In this document: one piece after another, positions 44,172 to 53,520 of the stretch
How the letters are laid out: the number at the start of each line of letters is the position of its first letter
Numbering within the stretch: position 1 is the first letter of the stretch
Assembly (NCBI RefSeq): GCF_019279795.1
Contig: NC_056726.1
Location: 1,137,783,382 to 1,137,847,381, forward strand
DNA length: 64,000 nucleotides
Direction: 5' to 3'
Source: Protopterus annectens
Taxonomy: Eukaryota; Chordata; Ceratodontiformes; Protopteridae
Program-made: the position numbers and the translations under genes
The notes under the pieces: model-generated
Told to the model about the DNA's origin: nothing
The model's database searches: none
The model's input: only the letters and a program-made list of their open reading frames with translations

Positions 44172-44220
44172 CAGTTGTCTGAAGAAGTTTGCTGAAATAG
44201 TAAACGAAAGCGTTAACTTA
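44172..44220 (+). ncRNA. Hammerhead ribozyme-like motif, PLE-2 plus arm
   Basis: CTGAAGA at 44179, a seven-base-pair stem GTTTGCT/AGTAAAC closed by GAAAT, then GAAA at 44206-44209, AGCGTT and AACTTAA. One extra A stands between CTGAAGA and the stem. Helix I is weak (2-4 bp) in this copy. The core and spacing match the PLE-1a and PLE-3 motifs. Confidence 0.6.
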
Positions 44221-44289
44221 ATCCTTGTTTTCGGTGTGTTTTTTCCTTTTTGTTATTCAATTACTAAACAGTTGCAATCCTTACTACTG

Positions 44290-45419
44290 ACTCCAATATG
44301 AGACTGCCACTTAAAAGAAAATAATATTTTACACTTTTCCCCTAAGAGCACAACAGCAACGCTCTCTATTTTCCTCTGACTGGACTATATATCTCTGTTC
44401 ACCCCAAATGTATTTTCTTTATTACACACTTCAGGACACTGTGTCCCAGTTTAAGACCTCTGATACACTCACGCTCAAAGACAGACTAAATCTCACACAT
44501 CCAAGCACTTCTGGGAAAGCCTGACAAAGATTTCCAGCCATGTCCCTTCCCCAAAATAATATGGTAATGTTGCCACCAATTGGAGTGTCTTCATGCCCTT
44601 CTAGAGGCGTATCCGATTATGAAAATTAAATATAAAAAAAATAAATTATAACTATGACCAAAGTAGCCAGGCCATCTAGGGGACCTGTGGAGTATCAAAC
44701 AGGTATAAGCATTCTCTAATCTCTAAAGGACACACTGACTTTCAGCCACAATGTAAAGTAATGAAAAACATTTCTAATAAGTAAAATGATTACAAGAATG
44801 TAAATCAATAACTTTCAATAAACACCAGAATTCAATCATCAGAAATGTAAAATTAAACTGTATGATAGATGTCCAGCATTCTATAAAAACTCTATCTGAA
44901 TAACTAAACATTCCTTATCTAACTAGAGAATACTGATCTAATCTAAAACTTAACCGCAAGGCAAAGGCAGGCTTATAGTTTTTGGTGAGTTCTCTTTTTT
45001 GGGTATCACTGCAAAGCACTGTATCTAACTGTAACTCTTCACAAACTGCTCAGCACTTGACTAACTGCTCAGCTTAACAGTTTCAACTGTCTTATTTTAA
45101 AAGTAACAGTCAGCTGTTTGAAAAAGTTCTTTTTCTGTCAATCAGCTGTTTAAATAACCACTTAACAACCAGGAACATTCTAATGATATCACTCACTGTT
45201 CATCTGACTCTCCATGGAACATAAGACTGTCCCTCTCAAATATGCACAATTAGAAATGCATCAAAACACTGACAGATTCTCTAAACATTCTGTATAATAA
45301 ATAGGGAAATATTCAACATTTTAAATCGTATTTACATTTTCACAAGTAGACATGCTGGCATACCATACAAGTTAATCCAGAATATACACAAATATCCTGC
45401 CAGACATGCTAACACAGAT
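44290..45419 (-). repeat. Gypsy-2 3' LTR, larger part
   Basis: Continues the LTR that starts at 47301 on the minus strand and is interrupted by CR1-6. It matches the LTR fragment at 52537-52891 across 45093-45419 (AACAGTCAGCTGTTTGA, GGAACATTCTAATGA). Its far end aligns with the Gypsy-1 LTR end (GTCTCATATTGGAG against GAGTCATATTGGGG). Total LTR length is about 1.1 kb. The exact terminus is unresolved; bases 44263-44289 are junction sequence next to PLE-2. Confidence 0.7.
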
Positions 45420-47274
45420 TAATAGGTTCATACGTTCATACTAGGCTATCTGCCCTAGGGCATTTATAAGCCTAGCCAGAGTGTGTTTGGCTCTCGCCAC
45501 CCATTTTAAATTAATTTTGCTATGCCCTTTTTCGAGGTTAGTATACTGTGCCTCTGTCTAACAGTGACACAGAAGTGATACCCAGTGTAAACCTATGATC
45601 TCCCATCCACTCATCAAGATTCCTCTTGAAGAGAGTCAATGAGGGACTCTGCCTAACCTGGACTGGGATTTTATTTCAGAATGAAGGGAGCCTCTGGATT
45701 ATGAATCTGTCCCTCCAGCATGTCCTATTTATTTCAGTGCTGAGGTTCAAGTCTCTCGAGCACGTAGCTCGATGGGATTTGGATTTTCTGAGGTGCAGCA
45801 TGTCCATTAATTCCAGGTTGGACATGGCTTTATACATCAGGCACAGATCGCCTCTGAGCAGGCGGTATGCCACTGAGTAGAGCTGGAGTTTCTTTAACCG
45901 GGCAGCATATGGCATCTGTTTGAGCCCTTTGATCCTCTTGGTGAGGTACTTTTGGGGTCTTTACAGTTGCTGCAGGTGTCTGGTAAGGTACATCCCAAAA
46001 GGGGCATTGTACTCAATTATGGGCATAATGAGGGATGACTAAAGAGGCACGATTAGCTCCCCTGATCTAGATGTGAATCCCTTCATGATTAGGTGGGCTA
46101 TATAAAATGTTTTTCTAACCACTTTGGCCACGTGGTTGTCAAATGAGAGATTGCTATCAACTTGGGTCCCCAGGTCCTAATTACTTCTTCTGTACTTAAT
46201 GGATTACCACCTATGTGGTAATTTGTGGGCACTTTGTTTTTGCCAAAGGGGATGACTATACACTTTTTGGTGTTTAGCTTGAGGCCATGGCTCTGGCACT
46301 AGTTGTCTGTTTCTATGAGGCCCTTTTGTAGGATGCTTGTGTTGGCTGGAGAGTCAATTATGGCACCCAGTTTGCAGTCATCTGCGAACTTGGTCAGCCA
46401 CAGTCCTTTTGTGTTTGCCTGTACCTCCGAGAAATATATACCGAACAAGAGTGGTCCCAGGACTGAGCCTTGTGGGATGCCACTTGTAACTGGTTTGGAG
46501 TCTGACATGGCTCCAGCAATTCTAACCATGTGGGTTCTGTCCTTGAGCTACTTTGCAACCCATCTAGTGACATAGGGGTTTATATTTAAGCTGGTGAGCT
46601 TATCTATAATGCCCGAGTGGGGTATTGTATCGAAGGCTTTTGCGAGGTCCAGGTAGGCTGTGTGGACCACCTTCCCCTCGTCAATGGTCTTGTTGACTGT
46701 TTCAAAGAAATCGACCAGGTTTACGAGGCAGGATCTGCCCTTAACAAAGCCGAACTGGGTAGGATCCAGTGTCTGTAGATCCCCAATATCTTTATTTATG
46801 AGGTCCATGATGATCCTTTCCATAGCTTTGCAGACCAAGCTAGTCAGGCTTATGGGGCGATAGTTTCCAGGATCCGTTGAGGCACCACCTTTGTGGAGAG
46901 GGACCACTGTTGCTGTACGCCACTCTTTGGGTACATATCCTGTAGTAAGGCTGAGACTAAACAGTAGTTTTATGTTTGGGTTTAGCTCTTCTTGGAGTTC
47001 ATGTAGGACGCAGCCCGGGACACCGTCTGGACCCATTGATGCTGTGATTTTTGCTTTGGAGAGGGCGGATCTTACCTGAGCATCTGAGATGTCAGGGGGC
47101 AGCACTCTGCTGGGATAGATATTCGCCCTTTTGGTGGGGAGGGGGGGAGAAATTTGCGCTGAACCTGTCAGCTAGGATGTTGACAATGTCTGTGGGTTCG
47201 GTGTATTTTTTGTCATTTTGGATTAATTCTGAGCATATCTGAGAATTCCCACCCAGGTTTCTAACATAACTAAA
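45420..47274 (-). mobile_element. CR1-6: 5'-truncated CR1 LINE in the Gypsy-2 LTR
   Basis: Minus-strand copy closely similar to CR1-5, beginning in the linker (SYVRNLGGNSQICSELIQN) and ending with AGATAGCCTAGTATGAACG at 45420-45450. It splits the LTR at ACAGAT|GATGACAG. The uninterrupted LTR at 52861 reads ACAGATGACAG, giving a short GAT target duplication. Confidence 0.93.
45560..47270 (-). pseudogene. CR1-6 ORF2: reverse transcriptase
   Basis: RT and C-terminal part. Blocks: ITASMGPDGVPGCVLHELQ, LHKGGASTDPGNYRPISLTS, LDLAKAFDTIPHSGIIDKLT (motif A), SGIPQGSVLGPLLFGIYFSE and KFADDCKLGAIID (F-A-D-D, aspartates intact, near 46380). Stops or frame changes near 46545, 46290, 46180 and 45960 separate open pieces 46548-47105, 46299-46529 and 45676-45915. 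The endonuclease is absent by truncation. Confidence 0.9.
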
Positions 47275-47539
47275 GATGACAGTGTTTTCATTTCCTTCAC
47301 ATTCCTCCCCCACCCTTATGACTCAAGCATGATTTTCAAGTGACCTTTGAAAACTGACACTTGAAAAAAATGGGTCTACCCGAGAATATCAACCCATTCC
47401 TCTCCTGGACAATTCATTTGCATTAGCATTATTAACCCCACTGCAGCATATTTCTCCTTCTGAGGAAGCTTTGCTGAACATAGCCCCCACCCCATAATTT
47501 GAATCATTCACATGTACAATAAATTATTTATTTTAATCT

Positions 47540-48290
47540 AAGCTGGCTAACACTGGGGTCCTCAGAAAATATATTTTAATTTTTGGAATGCCTGTTCACA
47601 ATCTGTGGTCCACACATCCTTGTCTGGTTTATTTTTCCTAGTTAGGTCCATAAGGGGTGCAGCTACCGTACTTTAATTCAGCATACATTTCCCATAGTAC
47701 CCTACTGTCCCTAGAATTGCTCTCACTTGCTTCTTAGAAACAGGAACTAGCCAAGCCTGGATAGGTTCCATCTTTATGGGTTCTGGCCTAATTTTACCAA
47801 TGTCTACTGTGTGGCCTAAGTAAGTGACCTCTGCCATACCCACTTGACACTTACAGGGTTTAATGGTTAATTCTGCCCTACTTAATCTATCCATGACCTC
47901 CCTCAAATGTTGGTCTGCAAATGCCTGTAGCATAGTCTTCAATGTAGAGCTTAACTTCTTCACAAGACCATTAGTCTGAGGATAGTAGGGAGGGTTCATT
48001 AAATGTTTTACCCCATAACACTTCCACAGAGAAGTCATCAGGTCTGACATGAAGTTGGCACCTTGGTCAGCCAGTATTTCCCTTGGAAAATCTACTCTGC
48101 TGAAAATTTCTAGCAAAACATTTGCCACCTTTTCTACATCAGCAGCACCTTCAAAAGGAATATTAGGCAATTTAGCCAGAAGTGGCAGACAGTAAGCTCT
48201 GGACTCTACCAACTTCTGCACTACCTCATCTTCCAGCCCTCCCTTAGGAGTCCATTTTCTATACAACAAACCTCCCTTCTCTGCCTTAAC
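47540..48290 (-). pseudogene. Gypsy-2 integrase-RT remnant
   Basis: One open frame (47673-48269) holds integrase then RT thumb. It begins LYRKWTPKGGLEDEVVQKLV, jumps to VEKVANVLLEIFSRVDFPRE and EILADQGANFMSDL (catalytic D), then YYPQTNGLVKKLSSTLKTML, where the catalytic Glu of NGLVER is Lys. After a deletion it continues as RT: LTIKPCKCQVGMAEVTYLGH and SKKQVRAILGTVGYYGK. The thumb goes on past a stop to about 47540. The head of the integrase (48158-48290) is repeated at 48300-48440. Confidence 0.85.
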
Positions 48291-48514
48291 ATCCCCTGCC
48301 CAAAGAATATCAGGGACTATAGCTAGAAGTGCAGATAGTAGGATCTAGGATCTACCAGCTGCTATACTACCTCACCTTCAAGCCTTCCTTTAGGAGTCCA
48401 CTCATTATACAACAAACCTTTGTTCCCATATACAGACTCCCCTCTTCCTTGAACCTCAGGTGCTTCCTTAGCCATGTCCCACAAGCTTTGTACTGTAGGG
48501 TCTGTGAGTTGAGC

Positions 48515-49560
48515 CTATCGCAACTGTACATTTGTGACCCTTTCAAGCCCCCCTTCTACAGGAAGTTTAGTAACATCTGACAGTTGTGTCTCATTGCCAC
48601 TCTGAGTACCATCACTCACCTCCATCCTTGCAGTCACCATGTCCAAGGGAACATCAGTACCTCCCAGCAGCTGTGGCTCACTTTCACATGTACTACTACA
48701 GGATAGCTCCTTCTCTGAAACAGCCACCACACTAGTCCCAGCTTCAGGTATGAGATCTGTCTGGTTCACTCCCAGACTACTGGACCTATATACCTGTCTC
48801 CCAGCCTGAGTATGTGTCAGTGCATGCACACAAGGCACGGCATCATCAAAGTCATTCCCTATCAAGACATCTGCAGAAATATTCTCAAACACAAGCTCCC
48901 TTTCCAAAGAAAGCCTAGTCATTTCCAACAACTGCACCTCACCATCATTCTGGGTTCCACCAATCACCTCTATCCTTGCAGTCACCGTGCCAAGGGAATA
49001 TCAGTACCCACCAGCAGCTGTGGCTCACATTCAGACTTACTGCTACCAGATAGCACCTTCTCTGAAACAGCCAGCATGCCACTCCAAGCTTTAGGTATGA
49101 GATCTTTCTGGGTCTCTCCCAGACTACTGGAGCTACATGCCTTTCTCCAAGCCTGACTGCATGTCACTGCATGTACACAAGGTACTGCATCATCAAAGTC
49201 ATTCCCTATCAAGACAGCTGCAGGAATATCCTCAAGCACACCTACTTGCTTGCTTTCTCTTCCACTCTCCAAGTCAAGATGAACCCTAGACAAAGATATC
49301 TGGAACGGGGTCCTTCCCAATGCTCTGACTGGAGTGGACTGTCCAAGCAATTACTGCTCTTCTCTAACCACTGCAGGCCTCACAATGGTTATATCAGAAT
49401 CTGTGTTCCTTTTAGCAGTTACCTGTTTTCCATCTACTAAGATAGCATATAAATTTTGGTGATAATGTGGCACCTCAGTTGATTCTAAACAACTTACCAC
49501 TGGCAGTTTGCCATCACCACTTGCTGGCTCCCTCACCTTCTGTTTCTCACCTTGCTTCAA
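48515..49560 (-). pseudogene. Gypsy-2 protease region, with internal duplication
   Basis: Minus-strand frames. Near 49420 RNTDSDITIV stands where an aspartic protease has xDTGSDIxxV, so the catalytic Asp is Asn and Gly is Asp. Downstream, LEDIPAAVLIGNDFDDAVP is the conserved C-terminal strand (LIGND). That strand recurs (ISADVLIGNDFDDAVPCVHA) because a segment of about 348 bp is duplicated. The rest is a Ser/Glu/Leu-rich linker. Confidence 0.7.
48560..49260. repeat. 348-bp tandem duplication within Gypsy-2
   Basis: Sequence from about 48629 (TGCAGTCACCATGTCCAAGG) recurs from 48977 (TGCAGTCACCGTGCCAAGGG). Matching continues through CAGCAGCTGTGGCTCAC, CTTCTCTGAAACAGCCA and CATCATCAAAGTCATTCCCT. 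The period of 348 is a multiple of three, so the frame is preserved. By eye the copies are about 80% identical, so the duplication is old. Confidence 0.88.
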
Positions 49561-49599
49561 TGGACATTTGAATGCTATGTGTCCCCTCTGGTTACACTT

Positions 49600-50235
49600 G
49601 AAACATCTAATCCCTAACCATGCACTTCAATTAGTAGTTTCTCCCATTACTGGTGTACTGTGTTGGAGTGGTTTAGACCTCACTGCATGGGTTCCATTAT
49701 GTCCATGTACAGCACTGGGTATCCCTTTCATATGCAGTGGTGCTCTGCTTGCCAAGTAGACATCCCCTTCTCTCCCAACTCCTTTTCAGAGTTGCACTTA
49801 TGGTCTGCTAACCAGACTCTCATGTCATCAGGCAAAGTACTGAGGGCTTGTTCCCTCACTAAAAGGTGTGCCAGTCCATCAAAAGTAGTGACCTGACACC
49901 CACTCAACCATCTGTGAAAGTAAGTACTCAAGTCAGCAACATAATCACATATACTTTCATCTGCCTTGCATCTGTGTTCACAAAACTTTTTTTCTATAAG
50001 CTTCAGGTGTTATGTTAAAACAATATAAGAGACAGTTCTTATCTTTAACATAATTCAAACAATCTACATCAGACAATTTAGACATGGTCTGAACAGCTTT
50101 CCCATGGAGTAAGGGAGTCAGGAGCCAAACAGAGAGCTCATGGTCAACATCATATTGTGGGCATACCCTCTCAAAGATATGAATAAAACTATCAAAGTCA
50201 TCCCCATCCCTCTACAGAGAAAAAAGTTTACTGAC
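49600..50235 (-). pseudogene. gag: Gypsy-2 Gag with SCAN-like segment
   Basis: More of Gag survives than in Gypsy-1. The N-terminal part reads RDGDDFDSFIHIFERVCPQY, followed by LSVWLLTPLLHGKAVQTMSK and LLYCFNITPEAYRKK. The SCAN-like part follows: KADESICDYVADLSTYFHRW, then TFDGLAHLLVREQALSTLPD and DMRVWLADHKC. The knuckle region near 49580 reads RGHIAFKCP, with the first Cys pair degraded. A frameshift near 49975 and a stop break it. The homology to the SCAN domain is clearest here. Confidence 0.85.
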
Positions 50236-50249
50236 CTTTATTACTTCTG

Positions 50250-50905
50250 TAATTTGTCTAGCATTAGGATAAGATCTGAACATAATGCACTTTCAAAACA
50301 TGTCATGTTGTTAGGGGATGCACACAAGTTTGATTTTAGGGTGATAAAGTTCATTAAACCAAGTATTAGGGAAGGAGACATAAGCAATTACACTGAGATG
50401 AAAGAAACTAATGGGATTATAGTCCTTAGAGCTGATAAAGGGAAAGGACTTAATGAAATGGCATCCATAAATCCTATTCTTAAAAACAGGAAGAAACAGA
50501 AATAGTGTATGCCATTATTTCCTATGCCTCCTTTTATAAGTTAATGTTTTTATATGAGTTAATGCCTTTATATAAGTCAATGTTTTTATACAAGACAGTA
50601 TTTTGATGTGTATTTTTTATATATAGCTAATATAATATATATATAAAGTCAATACAATATATATTTATCTGAATCAAGTGCAATGTTTTTACGCATCACC
50701 ATATGTTTTTATACATCTTCATATGCCTTTAAATTTCTTTTAATTGAAGAGAGTTAGGATTAAGTGTGATTGGTTAGAAGATATTTGAATTTCCTTAAAT
50801 AATTAAGCTAATTTATGTTTCTTGTATAGGTCTGAGGAAGTTATTTAGTGAAAGCGTTTACCATTATTTGCTTGTGAATAAACAGTTTTATGCAGAAGAA
50901 GAAAT
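50250..50905 (+). mobile_element. PLE-3: Penelope-like fragment, internally deleted
   Basis: Starts with an RT N-terminal segment (FRVIKFIKPSIREGDISNY; ETNGIIVLRADKGKG, equivalent to ILKPDKGGG of PLE-2). From about 50500 it is AT-rich 3' non-coding sequence. It ends with a hammerhead-like core and GAATAAACAGTTTTATGC. Most of the RT and the endonuclease are deleted. The exact junction with Gypsy-2 gag (about 50240-50260) is not sharp. Confidence 0.65.
50822..50866 (+). ncRNA. Hammerhead ribozyme-like motif of PLE-3
   Basis: AGGT, CTGAGGA, a weak stem (A-UUA with UAGU if one G is bulged), GAAA, AGCGTT, then TACC. Flanks AGGT and ACC(A) can pair for about three bases as helix I. Core residues are all present, but the stems are weaker than in PLE-1a. 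Confidence 0.5.
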
Positions 50906-51088
50906 ACAAAGTGCCTGGTTGTCTTGTTGTCATTTTCTACTGTGGATTACTATTGATATTACAGACTGGCAACGGTACATTTATACTTAGGTGTACCATT
51001 TGTTTGGTGTGTTTTTGTACATTCATAATCCACTACAATTTGGGTAAAGAATCACAGCAATAATTTACATAAATACATTAAAATAGTC

Positions 51089-51089
51089 T

Positions 51090-51124
<35 letters not shown>

Positions 51125-51131
51125 TAGATAT
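51089..51131. repeat. (ATAG)n microsatellite
   Basis: ATAG tetranucleotide units followed by a short AT run. Bases 50906-51088 and 51132-51479 around it are not assigned to a family. Confidence 0.9.
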
Positions 51132-51479
51132 ATAATCACCACATTCACATTAAAAATATGCATCAGCAGTGACCACATTTTTTATACTACCCTCCTTCTC
51201 AACATTATTCAGCCTCTCTAACAAGGATTTAAAACACAAGTCTATTTTTATAAACAATAATGAGCTTTTCCACCACCACTTCTATATTATGCTGTTCAAT
51301 ATGAAAAACCCTCTAATTTCTTTGAATAATAGATCTTATTTTCTAGAAGTCACTATTGAAGGTTAGAGTAAGGGCCTGTTATAATTCTGAGGGGTGTCTT
51401 TGCCCTGTTCAGGGCTAAAACCCATTATAGCCCAGTTCCTGAGCACCAGTTGAAAATGACCTGACCTACCTCATTACAA

Positions 51480-51560
51480 ATATCAATTAATAGTAATTCC
51501 GGGTAACCCCTTAAACTAAACATATCTCTTAATTTGTTACATTCAGTCTGAATTATTACA
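51480..51560 (-). pseudogene. PLE scrap, minus, abutting PLE-4
   Basis: On the minus strand it encodes NKLRDMFSLRGYPELLLIDI, matching the PLE-2 segment CNLLKEMFLKRGYPKSLIDD. It stands head to head with the plus PLE-4 fragment that begins at about 51563. Confidence 0.55.
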
Positions 51561-51765
51561 TTCAATCTGTAGTATGAGAAAATGTGGTCACTGTTCTCAG
51601 TGCCCCTATATTTTTCAGGGGTATTCCTACTTGTTTAATGGGTATGGGGGGATTAAAATGCATGAAATGTACCTTTGTTGGAGAAAAGGTGTCATCTACC
51701 TGTGGGTCTTGCAATGCATTTTATATTGGCAGGACCAAGCATAGTTTTAGGAAATGGATCTACCA

Positions 51766-51766
<1 letters not shown>

Positions 51767-51829
<63 letters not shown>
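51767..51829. repeat. (TA)n microsatellite inside PLE-4 coding remnant
   Basis: Pure TA repeats interrupt the GIY-YIG domain between the RIYEH-like helix and the NALIKQI segment. They replace or expand a few codons. Confidence 0.97.
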
Positions 51830-51832
<3 letters not shown>

Positions 51833-52082
51833 GAAAAAAAAAGATATTAGGAATGCTTTAATTAAGCAGATTGAAAGGAACTCAATCCATACTTTTAAAT
51901 TTGTAGTCATTGAACAGGTGGATTTGGGACAGAGAGGTGGCCTGCTTGGTAATTTGTTGGAGTTTCATGAACTTAAGTGACAGTTGAGAACAAATGGAAC
52001 TGTGTTCCCAGGTTTGAATGAAACTACTTCCATGACTAGTGTTTTGAAATTGAAAGCTGTATATTTTTAATGTGAATGTGGT

Positions 52083-52087
<5 letters not shown>

Positions 52088-52147
<60 letters not shown>

Positions 52148-52148
52148 C
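52088..52148. repeat. (AT)n(AG)n compound microsatellite
   Basis: AT repeats running into AG repeats, just after the stop of the PLE-4 remnant. Confidence 0.97.
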
Positions 52149-52246
52149 AATTTTAATGTATTTATGTGAATTATTGTTGTGATTTTTTACCCAAATTATA
52201 GTGTATTATGGTTGTATTTAAATGTTTAATATTTTAATTACTTTTT

Positions 52247-52320
52247 AAGTTGGAAAAGTATGTTGTTAAGGTTTCACCTTGGTAAGTTGGAAAAGTATGT
52301 TGTTAAGGTTTCACCTTGGT
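52247..52320. repeat. 37-bp perfect tandem duplication
   Basis: AAGTTGGAAAAGTATG...TTCACCTTGGT occurs twice without visible difference (52247-52283, 52284-52320), within the PLE-4 3' UTR. Confidence 0.95.
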
Positions 52321-52432
52321 ATGGAACTGGAATAGGGCTGGTGTATATTAATTTGACATTGTTGGGCTTTGGTGCTTAACTAGTGAATTATTCAATTGAG
52401 TGATGTATAAATAGGGTTGATTTGAGTTTTAA

Positions 52433-52486
52433 TTCATTCTGATAAAGTCATTGGTACTTAAGGATGAAAGCACTCATTTTTCTTAC
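52433..52486 (+). ncRNA. Degenerate hammerhead-like core of PLE-4
   Basis: CTGATAA (where CTGANGA is expected), a possible short stem A-UC/GAU, then GAAA and AGCACTCA. The G8-equivalent is changed, so cleavage is unlikely. It is listed because its position and flank match the other PLE 3' ends. Confidence 0.35.
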
Positions 52487-52536
52487 AGTATTTAATGGCT
52501 TTTACCTCTGTGTTTACCTCTTTCTTGTTTTGTTTT

Positions 52537-52891
52537 TCTTGTTTTAAAAATAACAGTCAGCTGTTTGAGAAAGTTTTTTTTTTCCGGTCAATCAGCTATT
52601 TAAATAATCACTTAGCAACCAGGAACATTCTAATGACATCACTCACTGTTCAGCTGATTCTCCACAGTACTTTAGAATGTCCCTCTCAAACATGCGCAAT
52701 TAGCAATGCATCAAAACACTGAAAGATTCTCTAAACATTCTGTATAAACAGGAAAATGCTCAACATTTTAAAACATATTTGCATTTTTACAAATAGACAT
52801 GCTGACATGCCATACATGTTAATCCAGAATATAAGCAAATCTCCTGCCAGACATACTAACACAGATGACAGTTTTTTTCATTTTCTTCACA
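52537..52891 (-). repeat. Gypsy LTR fragment (Gypsy-2 family)
   Basis: Matches 45093-45419 over its whole length and carries on past the CR1-6 insertion point to the LTR start at 52891 (minus-strand TGTGAAGAAAATG). No polypurine tract adjoins it. It is therefore a solo or broken LTR, lodged between PLE-4 and PLE-5. Confidence 0.88.
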
Positions 52892-52894
52892 TTA

Positions 52895-53520
52895 CACAAT
52901 AGCTTTTTTTATAAAAGGGATATCTATTGACAAATTAAAGGAATTTTGATGGGGGCTGCTATGGCCCCAGTTTATGAAAATGTGGTTTTAGGACAGTAGG
53001 AGAAGATTTATATTTATACAAATTATTTCAGGCAGAATGTTTTTGTTCAGTTTTTTTTTTAAAGATCGATCTACTTTTCTTGGTTAAATGAGTGAATTGG
53101 AATTCAGGGCTTTTTTACAAGAAATGAAATACACTACTTCCTTTTCTAGATTCCCAAGTCAAATTAAAACAGATGTAATAAATTATCTGGATATTGAAAT
53201 TTACAGAAAGAAGACCTTAACATTCCTGGTTCTAGAATTCATAGGAGTGAGACCTTTAAGTAATGCATGCCTCTAATATACAAGGACTCATATCTTACAT
53301 ATTAAATGAAATATGGTTAAAGGTAAGTATGTTGGAGTGGCTAGACTCATTATTAATGATAATAAGCTTAGTAAAGAATTTCAACACTTCAAACAATGTT
53401 TTAGAAAAGGGGCTATCCTGGTTGTATTAATTAATTTAGTACATGGTGAAATGACAAAGTTTAGAACTGAGAAGTTTAAAGTAATTCTTAAAGATCCATT
53501 AAGGAATGTTATTTAACTAA
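52895..53520 (+). pseudogene. PLE-5: Penelope-like RT fragment
   Basis: Encodes GAAMAPVYENVVLGQ (the G-x-x-M-A-P block), LFKDRSTFLG with a stop, then EFRAFLQEMKYTTSFSRFPS. QIKTDVINYLDIEIYRKK and GVARLIINDNKLSKEFQHFK follow. These correspond to the RT thumb of PLEs. There are frameshifts and stops. It probably belongs to the same insertion as PLE-4 or a close relative, separated by the LTR fragment. Confidence 0.75.

Larger units (their letters stand above)
39055..44262. mobile_element. PLE-2: composite Penelope-like element with inverted arms
   Basis: Two PLE copies joined head to head. A minus copy (39055-40767) holds only the 3' half, and a plus copy (40768-44262) holds part of an upstream ORF, the RT and GIY-YIG domains and the 3' UTR. 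The arms 39055-40767 and about 42548-44262 are near-identical inverted repeats of about 1.7 kb around a unique centre of about 1.8 kb. Both outer ends finish in TTCGGTGTGTTTTTTCCTT followed by TTTTGTTA. PLEs are known for such partial, sometimes inverted, flanking copies. The closeness of the arms suggests one insertion event. Confidence 0.9.
47275..50240 (-). mobile_element. Gypsy-2: minus Gmr1-type Gypsy, internally deleted
   Basis: On the minus strand: Gag (from about 50235), protease region, truncated integrase, RT thumb, 3' non-coding region, polypurine tract (47302-47316) and LTR start TGTGAAGG at 47301. Integrase again precedes RT, as in Gypsy-1. Large deletions remove the integrase zinc module, most of the RT and the RNase H, and two segments are tandemly duplicated. 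The 5' LTR is missing: PLE-3 sequence abuts gag. Confidence 0.87.
51563..52500 (+). mobile_element. PLE-4: Penelope-like GIY-YIG end and 3' UTR
   Basis: Encodes the Cys cluster region (MRKCGHCSQCPYIFQGY) and GIY-YIG pieces (GVIYLWVLQC in one frame, CGSCNAFYIGRTKHSFRKWI in another). It then passes through a (TA)n run into NALIKQIERNSIHTFKFVVI and the family's C-terminal NETTSMTSVLKLKAVYF. The 3' UTR contains an (AT)n(AG)n run, a 37-bp tandem duplication and a degenerate hammerhead core near 52439. It is broken by frameshifts. Confidence 0.75.

Noticed and set aside
48329-48580. 83-codon plus frame
   Set aside because: Antisense to the duplicated integrase head of Gypsy-2.
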